NCBI RefSeq assembly: GCF_001701025.1
Contig: NZ_CP016793.1
Location: forward strand, 5,022,001 to 5,086,000
Source: Lentzea guizhouensis
GTDB lineage: Bacteria > Actinomycetota > Actinomycetes > Mycobacteriales > Pseudonocardiaceae
DNA: 64,000 nucleotides
Direction of reading: 5' to 3'
Shown: in pieces, positions 36,610 to 44,960 of the stretch
Position numbering within the stretch: the stretch's first letter is position 1
How the letters are laid out: each line of letters begins with the position of its first letter
Program-made: the position numbers and the translations under genes
Notes under the pieces: model-generated
Databases searched by the model: none
Seen by the model: the letters and a program-made list of their open reading frames with translations, nothing else
What the model was told of the DNA's origin: nothing

Positions 36610-37679
36610 CAGGTTTCCTCACGCGTTCGGGCGATCAGCATGTCCACAAGGGACTCGGGGTCCTGGCAGCGGCGCTGGCGGGCGGCACCGCAGCCGTTGT
36701 GGCGCAACCAGTCGATCTGCCGCTCCACAGTAGACAGCGTGCCGCGTTCGCGCAGCGCGGGCGCGACGTGCTCGACCAGTGCCACCGCCCGGTCGAACGC
36801 CGGCAGGAGCTTCCCGGTGGACGGATCGGCGGCCAGGCCGTCGATCCCGTCGCGCGACGCACGCCAATATGCCGCTCGCAGCACGGAGTCGTCCACCCGC
36901 TGTTCGGGGGGTTCGGAGGCGACGAGTGCCCTGACGAGCTCCGCTAGCACGACGACTTCCGTTGCCAGCAGCGGGATGTCGGCGACCCGGACCTCAACGG
37001 TCGGATGATCGGCGGACGGGCGGACGTCCCAGTAGACCATCGCCCTGTCGATCAACGCCTCGGTGGCGATGAGCGCCTCCACGGTCCGGTCGTAGTGCTC
37101 GGGACCGTCCCACCGCGGCGGCGGCCCGCTGACCGGCCAGCGCGACCACACCATCGACCGCCAGCTCGCGTACCCGGTCTCCTCACCGTCCTGGTACGGC
37201 GAGTTCGCGCTCAGCGCGAGCAGCGTCGGCAGCCAGGCCCGCAGCTTGTTCGACGCCTCCAGCGCCGCCGCCTTCGAGGGAACCCCGACGTGCACGTGCA
37301 GCCCGCACGCGCCCTGCCCGATCACCAGCCGCCGGTGCGAGTGCTCGATCCGGTGATACCGGGGGTCGTCCGATCCGGGGGGCGGCCCGGCCTTCCCGAT
37401 CGGCGGCATGCCCGTGGCCACCAGCCGGCACCCGGCCTCGTCCGCGGCCTCCACCAGCACCCGGCGAGCCGCGCGGACCTGCGCGTCGAGCTCGGCGGAG
37501 GTGTGGCACACGCCGGTGGCGACCTCGATCTGGAACGGCGTCAGCTCGCCCTGCACGTCGAGGTCGCCGGGGGCGCGGGAGAGCTCCCCGACCCTCGGTG
37601 CCAGGGCTACCGGTCGCCGTGACCTCGGGTCGACGAGGAGGAACTCCTGTTCCACACCGACCGTGTAGTCATCTTTCAT
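36609..37679 (-). CDS. Carboxylate-amine ligase, YbdK / glutamate-cysteine ligase-2 family
   Basis: The product is a 356-aa ATP-dependent ligase that joins a carboxylate to an amine. It starts with YTVGVEQEFLLVDPR and has FQIEVATGVC, GQGACGLHVHVGV and VEVRVADIPL. YbdK-type enzymes have weak glutamate-cysteine ligase activity, and their true substrates are often unknown. It heads a three-gene operon with the haem-oxygenase-like and STAS genes, preceded by a SigF/SigB-like promoter. A link to stress-time redox chemistry is plausible but unproven. Confidence 0.85.
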   Translation of the reverse strand: MKDDYTVGVEQEFLLVDPRSRRPVALAPRVGELSRAPGDLDVQGELTPFQIEVATGVCHTSAELDAQVRAARRVLVEAADEAGCRLVATGMPPIGKAGPPPGSDDPRYHRIEHSHRRLVIGQGACGLHVHVGVPSKAAALEASNKLRAWLPTLLALSANSPYQDGEETGYASWRSMVWSRWPVSGPPPRWDGPEHYDRTVEALIATEALIDRAMVYWDVRPSADHPTVEVRVADIPLLATEVVVLAELVRALVASEPPEQRVDDSVLRAAYWRASRDGIDGLAADPSTGKLLPAFDRAVALVEHVAPALRERGTLSTVERQIDWLRHNGCGAARQRRCQDPESLVDMLIARTREET

Positions 37680-37689
37680 CGGCGAGCGG

Positions 37690-37714
37690 GTACCCGGCTC
37701 CCATGCTGATCAAC
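37690..37714 (-). promoter_or_regulatory. SigF/SigB-like promoter of the ligase operon
   Basis: On the minus strand GTTG (37714-37711) and GGGTAC (37695-37690) lie 15 bp apart, close to the GTTT-N14-16-GGGTA consensus of SigB/SigF-type sigma factors. Transcription would start just before the ATG at 37679. Confidence 0.5.
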
Positions 37715-37728
37715 CACGAGGTGTCCAG

Positions 37729-38652
37729 TTGAGACTCCGGCGCAGCAACACCGCAGGTCCCGGCTGGACCAGGCGCCGGCACGGGAAGGGTTTCCGGTAC
37801 GCGACCACCGCCGGCGAGCCCCTCGGGCCGGAGGAGGTCGCGCGGGTGAAGGCCCTGGTCATCCCGCCCGCGTGGCGGGACGTGTGGATCAGCCCGCACC
37901 CGAACGGGCACATCCAGGCCATCGGGGTGGACGACGCCGGCCGCCGCCAGTACCTCTACCACGAGCAGTGGCGGATGAACCGGGACGCGGAGAAGTTCGA
38001 CCGCGTCCTGCTGCTGGCCCCGAGGTTGCCGAAGTTCCGCGCCCAGATCGTCGCCGACATGAGGACGCGGGGTCGCCTGCGGCTGCTCGCCATCGCGCTG
38101 CGCATGCTCGACCTCGGCGTCTTCCGGGTCGGTCACGAGGAGTACGCGGAGGAGAACGGCAGCCACGGCGTCGCCACCCTGCTGTGCGAGCACCTGCAGG
38201 TGCGCGGCGACCGGGTCAGGTTCCAGTTCCCGGCCAAGCACGGCGTCCAGGTCGACGAGGAGATCACCGACCCGCAGCTGGCCCGTGCCGTCCGCACGCT
38301 GCTCAAGGACCGGACGCCGGACTGCCGCGTGTTCGACATGACCGCCTACGACGTGAACGAACGGTTCCGCGAGCTGGTCGGCGACCAGTTCACGGTCAAG
38401 GACCTGCGGACCTGGCACGCCACGGTCGCGGCGGCGAAGGCGTTCGCCGAGGTGCTGCGCGAGCGCGGCAAGCCCACGAAGCGGGCGGTCAGCGCGGTGA
38501 TGAAGGACGTGGCCGAGCACCTGGGCAACACCCCGGCCGTGGCGCGCAAGTCCTACGTGGACCCGCGGCTGGTCGAGGCGTTCGAGAACGGGAAGGTGAT
38601 CGGCGGGGGAGACCCGGAACGGGCGGTGCTGCGGCTGCTCAGGGTGTCCTGA
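37729..38652 (+). CDS. DNA topoisomerase IB, bacterial (poxvirus-like) type
   Basis: The product is 307 aa. It has the N-terminal DNA-binding lobe (GFRYATTAGEPL, LVIPPAWRDVWISPHPNGHIQAIG, DAAGRRQYLYHEQWRMNRD in similar form) and the catalytic lobe (LRMLDLGVFRVGHEEYAEENGSHG), with active tyrosine about Y276 in ARKSYVDPR. It relaxes supercoils by a 3'-phosphotyrosine link. The TTG at 37729 follows GAGGTG at 7 nt. It is divergent from the ligase operon and its end overlaps the DUF4383 gene by 14 bp. Confidence 0.9.
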   Translation: MRLRRSNTAGPGWTRRRHGKGFRYATTAGEPLGPEEVARVKALVIPPAWRDVWISPHPNGHIQAIGVDDAGRRQYLYHEQWRMNRDAEKFDRVLLLAPRLPKFRAQIVADMRTRGRLRLLAIALRMLDLGVFRVGHEEYAEENGSHGVATLLCEHLQVRGDRVRFQFPAKHGVQVDEEITDPQLARAVRTLLKDRTPDCRVFDMTAYDVNERFRELVGDQFTVKDLRTWHATVAAAKAFAEVLRERGKPTKRAVSAVMKDVAEHLGNTPAVARKSYVDPRLVEAFENGKVIGGGDPERAVLRLLRVS

Positions 38653-39091
38653 GCACCTGGGCCCGGTCGCACTGGCGGCACCAGACGGCGCCCTGCGCCG
38701 CCGCCAGTGCGGCGAAGCCGGCGAGGAAGTGCAGCGCGTTGCTGCCGAAGTTGACGTTGAGCACGTTCACGACCTGCTCGTCGTAGCGCGCCATCCCCAG
38801 CCCGAACGTGACCAGCAGGGCCGCGGCCACCAGCAGCGCGGTGTTGCCCAGCGCCTTGAGGTTGCGGAAGGACAGCAGCAGGGCGGCCCCGAACACGAGG
38901 TGCAGCACGTTCTGCAGCGGGTTGACCCGCAGGCCGAGCAGCCAGGTGTCGGCCTCGGCGGCGAACCCCGAGAAGCCGGTCACGAGGAAACCGGCCACTC
39001 CCCAGAGCGCGAGCAGCGCGCCGGTGCCGATCGCCAGCTTCTGGGGCCACCGCAGCCGCTTCATCCCGTCAGTATCACCAAGGCCGGTCAT
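38639..39091 (-). CDS. DUF4383 membrane protein
   Basis: The product is 150 aa with four hydrophobic segments (LAIGTGALLALWGVAGFLV, VLHLVFGAALLLSF, ALLVAAALLVTFGLGMA, ALHFLAGFAALAAAQGA), matching DUF4383 proteins. Function is unknown. An internal ATG at 39064 is an alternative start. It lies 15 bp after the sigma gene and is probably the last gene of the SRPBCC-sigma-DUF4383 operon. Confidence 0.8.
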   Translation of the reverse strand: MTGLGDTDGMKRLRWPQKLAIGTGALLALWGVAGFLVTGFSGFAAEADTWLLGLRVNPLQNVLHLVFGAALLLSFRNLKALGNTALLVAAALLVTFGLGMARYDEQVVNVLNVNFGSNALHFLAGFAALAAAQGAVWCRQCDRAQVLRTP

Positions 39092-39106
39092 CCGCGCTCG
39101 CCCATC

Positions 39107-39826
39107 TCACTCGTCTGCCAACAGGTCGTTGCGCAGCTGGTCCAGTGACTTGGTCAGCAGGCGCGAGACGTGCATCTGGGAGATCCCGACGCGGCGGGCG
39201 ATCTCCGTCTGGGTGAGGCGGCCGAAGAACCGCAGCACCACGATCGTGCGTTCCCGACGGGGGAGGCCCCGCAGCATGGGCTGCAGGGCCTCGTGGATCT
39301 CGACGCCTTCTAGAGCCGGGTCGTCGACCGTGTTCTCCTCCAACGCCTCCAGCGGGGCGAACGCGACGTTCTTCTCGACGCGCAGGCCCTCGTAGACGTC
39401 GGCGAGCCCGATGCCCAGGTGCCTCGCGATCTCGGAGGGAGTGGGAGACCGCCCGGAGCGGTGCGACAGTTCGGCGGTGGCTCCGTCGATGGCGTCGCAC
39501 AGCTCCTTGAGGCGCCTGGGCACGCGCACGGCCCAGCACTGGTCGCGGAAGTGGCGGCGGACCTCACCGGTGATCGTGGGCACGGCGTAGGACAGGAAGT
39601 CCGTCTGCCGGTCCACGTCGAACCGGTCGATCGCGTTGATCAGCCCGACCGCCGCCACCTGGGCGAGGTCCTCCATCGGCTCGCCGCGCTCGCTGAAGCG
39701 GCGGGCGATGTGCCTGGCGAGCGGGAGGTACTCGCGCACCAACCGGTCTCGCAACGCGTAGTAACGCGGCGAGTCACGTGCGGTGCGGGCGAGGTCCTCG
39801 AACGCCGCGTGCTGATCTGGCGTCAA
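39107..39826 (-). CDS. SigF/SigB-family alternative sigma factor
   Basis: The product is 239 aa with region 2 (YLPLARHIARRFSERGEPMEDLAQVAAVGLINAIDRFD), region 3 (LSHRSGRSPTPSEIARHLGI) and region 4 (LPRRERTIVVLRFFGRLTQTEIARRVGISQMHVSRLL). This architecture is typical of stress and sporulation sigma factors controlled by anti-sigma kinases and STAS antagonists. A STAS gene lies at 35459; no RsbW-like kinase is in the window. It sits 12 bp after the SRPBCC gene, in one operon behind a SigF/SigB-like promoter, which suggests autoregulation. Confidence 0.9.
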   Translation of the reverse strand: MTPDQHAAFEDLARTARDSPRYYALRDRLVREYLPLARHIARRFSERGEPMEDLAQVAAVGLINAIDRFDVDRQTDFLSYAVPTITGEVRRHFRDQCWAVRVPRRLKELCDAIDGATAELSHRSGRSPTPSEIARHLGIGLADVYEGLRVEKNVAFAPLEALEENTVDDPALEGVEIHEALQPMLRGLPRRERTIVVLRFFGRLTQTEIARRVGISQMHVSRLLTKSLDQLRNDLLADE

Positions 39827-39838
39827 CGCGCACCACGA

Positions 39839-40306
39839 TCAGACCTGGGGCGGCGGCGTCACGTCGCCCCGCCAAGCTCCGGTCTCGACACCGCGGTTCT
39901 CGATGAACTCCTTGAACCGCTTCAGGTCACCCTCGACCCGCTGGCCGACGACGCCCAGCGCCGCACCGGCCTTCTCGATGAAGGTCTCGGGATCGTACTC
40001 CATCTGGACGTGCACCCGAGTGGTCTCGTTGTCGATCCGGTGGAACGTCACCACACCGGCCTGCGGCGTGCCCTCGACGGCGGTCCACGCGACGCGCTCG
40101 TCGGGGTGCTGCTCGGTGATCTCCGCGTCGAACTCGCGGACGACCCCGCCGATCTTGGTGGTCCAGTGGGTCCTGGTGGGGGTGATCTGGTCGATCTTCT
40201 CCACGCCGTCCATGAACGCCGGGAAGGATTCGAACTGGGTCCACTGGTTGTACGCCGTGCTCACGGGCACGTGGACGTCCACCGACTTCTCAATGGTGGT
40301 GGTCAC
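39839..40306 (-). CDS. SRPBCC (START-like) family protein
   Basis: The product is 155 aa with a START/polyketide cyclase-like fold (EKSVDVHVPVSTAYNQWTQFESFPAFMDGVEKI, TTRVHVQMEYDPETFIEKAGAALGVVGQRVEGDLKRFKEFIE). The family binds hydrophobic ligands in a cavity; the ligand is unknown. It is the first gene of the sigma operon. Ribosome sites AGGAGG are just upstream. Confidence 0.85.
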   Translation of the reverse strand: MTTTIEKSVDVHVPVSTAYNQWTQFESFPAFMDGVEKIDQITPTRTHWTTKIGGVVREFDAEITEQHPDERVAWTAVEGTPQAGVVTFHRIDNETTRVHVQMEYDPETFIEKAGAALGVVGQRVEGDLKRFKEFIENRGVETGAWRGDVTPPPQV

Positions 40307-40348
40307 GAAACCTCCTCCTCAACATCATCATTTGCCGTCGAACAGTGG

Positions 40349-40373
40349 TTACCCACCGAATCCGGACCTACAC
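40349..40373 (-). promoter_or_regulatory. SigF/SigB-like promoter of the SRPBCC-sigma operon
   Basis: On the minus strand GTGT (40373-40370) and GGGTAA (40354-40349) are separated by 15 bp, matching SigB/SigF promoters. It lies 43 bp before the SRPBCC start. The sigma factor two genes on would drive its own operon. Confidence 0.55.
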
Positions 40374-40524
40374 ATCCAGATAAGTCCACAATGGATGGTC
40401 ACGCGGTGTGATGGACCAATCGCGATCTGCGCATCACGGTTCGCCCACAGTGCGCTCAGCGTCTGTGATCCAAGTCATACCAGCGGCATACTGCTCGGTA
40501 TGTCAGGAGCCCTGGGAGGCGCTG

Positions 40525-41298
40525 GTGCTCGAGGCGAACAACCTTGAGGTTGTCTACGACGACGTGATGCTGGTGCTCCGCGGCGTGAGTCTCAGGGTGC
40601 CCAAGAACCAGATCGTGGCGCTGCTCGGAGCCAACGGAGCTGGGAAAACGACCCTGATGAGGGCGTTCAGCGGCCTGTTGGACGTGCACGACGGCAAGAT
40701 CACCAAGGGCACGATCACGCTCGACGGTGAACCGATCCACAAGCTCTCCCCGGCGAGGATCGCCGAGCGGGGCGTCAAGCAGGCACTCGAAGGCCGCAGG
40801 ATCCTCGCCGAGCTCACCGTCGAGGAGAACCTGAAGGTGGGCGGCCACGCCCGCCCCAAAAGGCTGAAGTCCAACCTCGACCGCTGCTACGAGCTGTTCC
40901 CGCGGCTGCTGGAGCGGCGAAGACAGAGCGCCGGGTACCTGTCGGGCGGTGAGCAGCAGATGCTCTCCATCGGCAGGGCGCTGATGTCGGAACCGGAGTA
41001 CCTGCTGCTCGACGAGCCGAGCCTCGGTCTCGCGCCGCTGCTCGTGCAGCAGATCCGCGACCTCGTCGTGAAGATCAAGGAACAGGGCACCACGGTTCTG
41101 CTGGTCGAGCAGAACGCCAGCATGGCGCTGTCCATCGCCGACCACGGCTACGTGCTGGAGACCGGCAAGGTCGTGATGGACAAGCCCGCTCAGGCCCTGC
41201 TCGCCGACGACGACATCCGCGAGTTCTACCTGGGCCTGGGCACCTCCTCGTTCCGTGCGGTGAAGCACTACAAGAGGAGGAAGCGATGGCTGTCCTGA
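40525..41298 (+). CDS. livF: Branched-chain amino acid-type ABC transporter ATPase, LivF family
   Basis: The product is 257 aa from the GTG at 40525, 5 nt after GGGAGG; a longer frame from 40408 has no site. Walker A is GANGAGKTT, the signature is LSGGEQQMLSIGRALM, Walker B is YLLLDEPSLGLAP and the H-loop region is LLVEQNASMALSI. It is the first gene of a livF-livG-fadD-livH-[tnpB]-livM-livK operon. The last 13 bp overlap livG. The substrate may be an organic acid rather than an amino acid, given the acyl-CoA synthetase in the operon. Confidence 0.88.
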   Translation: MLEANNLEVVYDDVMLVLRGVSLRVPKNQIVALLGANGAGKTTLMRAFSGLLDVHDGKITKGTITLDGEPIHKLSPARIAERGVKQALEGRRILAELTVEENLKVGGHARPKRLKSNLDRCYELFPRLLERRRQSAGYLSGGEQQMLSIGRALMSEPEYLLLDEPSLGLAPLLVQQIRDLVVKIKEQGTTVLLVEQNASMALSIADHGYVLETGKVVMDKPAQALLADDDIREFYLGLGTSSFRAVKHYKRRKRWLS

Positions 41299-42065
41299 GC
41301 GTCGCCGACATCCGGCTCGCCTTCGACGGGGTCGTGGCCGTCGACGGGGTCTCGTTCGAGGTCGGTGAGGGCGAGCTGTTCGCCGTCATCGGCCCGAACG
41401 GCGCGGGCAAGACCTCCATCTTCAACGTGCTGAGCGGCGTCTACCGGCCGCAGCGGGGCACCGTGCGGTTCCACGACCAGGACCTCGTCGGCATGCGGCC
41501 GCACCGCATCGCCGCACTCGGCATGGCCCGCACGTTCCAGAACATCGAGCTGTTCTCGCACCTCACCGTCGTCGACAACCTCATGCTCGGCCGGCACAAC
41601 CACATGCGCTACGGCGCGCTGTCCGCGTTCCTGTGGCTCGGCAGGGCCCGGCGCGAGGAGCTGGAGAACCGGGCTGCCGTCGAGGGCGTCATCGACTTCC
41701 TGGAGCTGGAGCAGTGGCGCCGGTTGCCGGTCGGCCTGCTGCCCTACGGCGTGCAGAAGCGCGTCGAGCTGGGCCGCGCGCTCGCGATGGAACCGAAGCT
41801 GCTGCTGCTCGACGAGCCGGTCGCCGGCATGAACGTCGAGGAGACCGAGGACATGGCCAGGTTCATCCTCGACGTCCGGGAGGAGCTGAACATCGCGATG
41901 ATCATGGTCGAGCACGACATGGGCCTGGTGATGGACCTCGCCGACCGGGTGATGGTGATGGACTTCGGCCGCCCGATCCGCACCGGCACCCCCGCCGAGG
42001 TGCAGTCCGACCCCGACGTCATCCGCGCCTACCTGGGCGAGCAGCACCGGAGCGTGACGCCATGA
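41286..42065 (+). CDS. livG: Branched-chain amino acid-type ABC transporter ATPase, LivG family
   Basis: The product is 259 aa: Walker A GPNGAGKTS, ARTFQNIELFSHLTVVDNLMLGRH typical of LivG, a weak signature (LPYGVQKRVELGRALA), Walker B LLLLDEPVAGMN and H-loop MVEHDMGLVM. It partners LivF under the LivH/LivM membrane pair. An AGGAGGAAGCG site precedes ATG. The stop overlaps the ligase start (ATGA). Confidence 0.9.
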   Translation: MAVLSVADIRLAFDGVVAVDGVSFEVGEGELFAVIGPNGAGKTSIFNVLSGVYRPQRGTVRFHDQDLVGMRPHRIAALGMARTFQNIELFSHLTVVDNLMLGRHNHMRYGALSAFLWLGRARREELENRAAVEGVIDFLELEQWRRLPVGLLPYGVQKRVELGRALAMEPKLLLLDEPVAGMNVEETEDMARFILDVREELNIAMIMVEHDMGLVMDLADRVMVMDFGRPIRTGTPAEVQSDPDVIRAYLGEQHRSVTP

Positions 42066-43921
42066 CGACAGCGACCTCCGCGACGACCACGACCACGGTG
42101 GTGACCCGCGTCCGCGACCGGGCCGAGCGCACACCGGAGAAGATCGCGTTGCGCGCCAAGGACCTCGGCATCTGGCAGGAGGTCTCCTGGGCCGGCTACT
42201 GGGCGAACGTCGAACTGGTCGGCCACGCGCTGCTCGCACTCGGCCTGCGGCCGGGTGACCGCGTGGCGATCCACTCGGAGAACCGGCGCGAGTGGCTCTA
42301 CGCCGACCTCGGCACCGTCGCCGCCCGCGGCGTCACGGTCGGGCTGTACCCGACGAACCCGGCCTCCGAGGTCGCCTACCTGCTGTCGCACTCCGGCGCG
42401 CGGATCCTGATCGCCGAGGACCAGGAACAGGTCGACAAGGCTTTGCTGGTGCTGGAGGACACGCCGGACCTGGAGTGGATCGTCTACCTGGAGCCGCGCG
42501 GGATCCGCGGCCGTTACGACAACCCCAAGCTGCTGGCCTGGGAGGACTTCCTGGCACTCGGTGCGGCGCACCGCGACGAGTTCGGCGGCGAGCTCGCCGA
42601 GCGGATGGCGGCCACCGGGCCCGACGACGTCATGACGTTGATCTACACCTCCGGCACGACCGGGCCGCCCAAGGGCGCGATGCTGACCGTGGCGAACGTC
42701 GAGTTCGCCGTCCACGTGCTGGTGGAGGGCGGCGGTTTCACCTCGCCACCGCCGTCCTCCGCCGACGTCACGCTGTCGTACCTGCCGTTGTGCCACGTCG
42801 CCGAACGCATCTTCACCACGTGGTTCAGCGCGGCCTCCGGCGTGCAGGTGCACTTCGCCGAGTCGATCGAGACCGTGCAGGCGAACCTGCGCGAGGTGCA
42901 GCCGACGATCCTGTTCGGCGTGCCGCGGATCTGGGAGAAGGTGCTGGCGGGCGTCACGATCGGCGTGTCCAGCGCCTCCTGGCTCAAGCGCGCGGTGACC
43001 CGGTTCTGGTTGCGGCGCGCGGAGGGCATCGGTGACACGCTCGTGCGGACCGGCGGGAAGCACACCGGGTCCAGCCGGTTGCTCTACGCGCTGGGCTGGC
43101 TGTTCTGCTTCCGCGCGCTCAAGGCCAGGATCGGCATGCGGTACGTGCGGTACGCCGCCTCCGGTGCCGCGCCGATCGCGCCGGACGTGCTGAAGTTCTT
43201 CATGGGCATCGGGGTGCCGATGCACGAGGTCTACGGCATGACCGAGAACACCGCCGTGGCAACGGGAAACCGGCCGGGGCGGGTCAAGGTCGGCACGGTC
43301 GGCGAGCCGCAGCCGGGCATCGAGCTGCGGATCGACGCCGAGACCGGCGAGATCCTCACCCGGCACGGCGGCACGTTCGCCGGCTACTGGCGCGATCCCG
43401 ACTCGACCGCACGGGTGCTGACCGACGGCTGGCTGCACACCGGTGACGTCGGCGAGTGGGTCGGCGGCACGCACGTGAAGATCACCGACCGGATGAAGGA
43501 CATCATCATCACCGCGGGCGGCAAGAACATCGCGCCATCCGAGCTCGAGAACGCGCTGAAGACCTCCCCGTACGTCAAGGAAGCCGTGGTGATCGGCGAC
43601 CAGCGGGCGTACCTGGTGGCGTTGATCGGCATCGAGTACGAGACGGTCGGGCACTGGGCGCAGCAGCGCAAGATCACCTACACCACCTACCGGGACCTGT
43701 CGGAGAAACCGGAGGTGCTGGAGCTCGTGCAGAAGATCGTGACCGAGGTGAACGGGAAGTTCGCACAGGTCGAGCAGATCAAGAAGTTCCGGATGCTCCC
43801 CAAGGAGCTCGACCACGAGGACGGCGAGCTGACCGCGACGCAGAAGGTGAAGAGGTCGGCGCTGGGCAAGACGTTCGGTGAGCTCGTCGAGTCGATGTAC
43901 GGAGGAGCGAGCCGTGGATGA
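42062..43921 (+). CDS. Long-chain fatty-acid-CoA ligase-like AMP-binding enzyme
   Basis: The product is 619 aa, ANL superfamily. AMP-binding motif LIYTSGTTGPPKGAM, acyl-specificity region YGMTENTAVATGN, and WLHTGDVGEWVGGTHVKITDRMKDIIITAGGKNIAPSE are present. It activates a carboxylic acid to its CoA ester using ATP. Placement inside the liv-type operon, with 4-bp and 8-bp overlaps on each side, suggests that the transporter brings in an acid which this ligase traps as a CoA ester. Substrate chain length cannot be read from sequence. Confidence 0.88.
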   Translation: MTTATSATTTTTVVTRVRDRAERTPEKIALRAKDLGIWQEVSWAGYWANVELVGHALLALGLRPGDRVAIHSENRREWLYADLGTVAARGVTVGLYPTNPASEVAYLLSHSGARILIAEDQEQVDKALLVLEDTPDLEWIVYLEPRGIRGRYDNPKLLAWEDFLALGAAHRDEFGGELAERMAATGPDDVMTLIYTSGTTGPPKGAMLTVANVEFAVHVLVEGGGFTSPPPSSADVTLSYLPLCHVAERIFTTWFSAASGVQVHFAESIETVQANLREVQPTILFGVPRIWEKVLAGVTIGVSSASWLKRAVTRFWLRRAEGIGDTLVRTGGKHTGSSRLLYALGWLFCFRALKARIGMRYVRYAASGAAPIAPDVLKFFMGIGVPMHEVYGMTENTAVATGNRPGRVKVGTVGEPQPGIELRIDAETGEILTRHGGTFAGYWRDPDSTARVLTDGWLHTGDVGEWVGGTHVKITDRMKDIIITAGGKNIAPSELENALKTSPYVKEAVVIGDQRAYLVALIGIEYETVGHWAQQRKITYTTYRDLSEKPEVLELVQKIVTEVNGKFAQVEQIKKFRMLPKELDHEDGELTATQKVKRSALGKTFGELVESMYGGASRG

Positions 43922-44801
43922 GTTCCTCCAGAGCCTGATCCGCGGCCTCGGCACCGGGTCGATCTACTCGTTGCTGGCGCTCGGCTTCGTGATCATCTAC
44001 AAGTCGACGCAGGTGATCAGCTTCGCGCAGCCGGCGTTCATGCTGGCGGGCGCGGTGCTGGTGTCGTACCTGTCGCCCGCGGTGTCGTTCTACGGTGCGG
44101 TGCTGGTGGCCGCGTTGGTGATCGCGGTGCTGGCGCTGGGCGTGGAACGCACGGTGCTGCGGCCGATGGTCGGCAAGCCGGTGTTCGTGGTCGCGATCAT
44201 CACGATCGGCGTGGACGTCGTGGTGCGGGTGGTGACGAACGCGTTCATCGGCCTGGACGTGCGCCAGGTGGGCGACCCGTGGGGGTTGGACACCGTCAGC
44301 TTCCTGGGCGCCGAGGTGCAGCAGCGGTACCTGGTGATGATCGGGACCACCGCGGTCGTGACGGTCGGGCTGTTCCTGTTCTTCCGGTACTCGCGGATCG
44401 GCCTCGCCATGCGGGCGGTCGCGTACGACCAGGAAGTGGCGCTGGCCCAGGGCATCTCGGTCGGGTCGGTGTTCGCGCTCTCCTGGGCGCTGGCGGGCGG
44501 GCTCGCGGCGCTGGCCGGGGTGTTCGTGGCGACCGGTGCCGGTGTCGACCAGCAGCTGTGGATCGTGGCGCTGAAGGCGTTGCCCGCGATCATCCTCGGC
44601 GGGCTGGAGTCGTTGGGCGGGGCGGTGGTCGGCGGGCTCGCGGTCGGGATCGTCGAGTCGCTCTTCGGCACCTACCAGAACGACTTCGCGCCCTGGCTCG
44701 GGCCGAACTTCGGGCTCGTCGCGCCGTACGCGTTGATGTTGCTGGTGCTGCTCGTCAGGCCGTACGGGTTGTTCGGCAAGCGAGAGGTGGAACGGCTTTG
44801 A
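43914..44801 (+). CDS. livH: Branched-chain amino acid-type ABC permease, LivH family
   Basis: The product is 295 aa from the GTG at 43914 after GGAGGA. It has eight or so membrane helices, with SIYSLLALGFVIIYKSTQVISFAQPAFMLAGA and the EAA-like loop GLAMRAVAYDQEVALAQGISVG. The C-terminus (RPYGLFGKREVERL) looks complete for the family, although the TGA (44799-44801) lies at the junction with the tnpB element and may be supplied by it. Confidence 0.88.
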   Translation: MDEFLQSLIRGLGTGSIYSLLALGFVIIYKSTQVISFAQPAFMLAGAVLVSYLSPAVSFYGAVLVAALVIAVLALGVERTVLRPMVGKPVFVVAIITIGVDVVVRVVTNAFIGLDVRQVGDPWGLDTVSFLGAEVQQRYLVMIGTTAVVTVGLFLFFRYSRIGLAMRAVAYDQEVALAQGISVGSVFALSWALAGGLAALAGVFVATGAGVDQQLWIVALKALPAIILGGLESLGGAVVGGLAVGIVESLFGTYQNDFAPWLGPNFGLVAPYALMLLVLLVRPYGLFGKREVERL

Positions 44802-44960
44802 CTTCGTTCCCGCCCTGAAAGCGGGGATCCCACACGCCGGGTGGCGTGCAGCGCTCACGCGCTGTGCCTCACAACACGGGTTTCCTGTTTCATCGCCGAT
44901 CGCGGAAGGGAGGACCCTTGCCGTCTGACATCAGCTCCGCAGGCATCACCCGAGGAACCT
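44798..44960 (-). ncRNA. Predicted omega RNA (TnpB guide RNA) scaffold
   Basis: TnpB guide RNAs come from the 3' end of tnpB plus the element's right end. Here that region contains the two hairpins at 44833-44848 and 44809-44825, then the end GTCAA. The guide would be copied from the flanking DNA, minus strand 44797 downward, which is the 3' end of livH. The 5' boundary is a guess. Confidence 0.45.
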
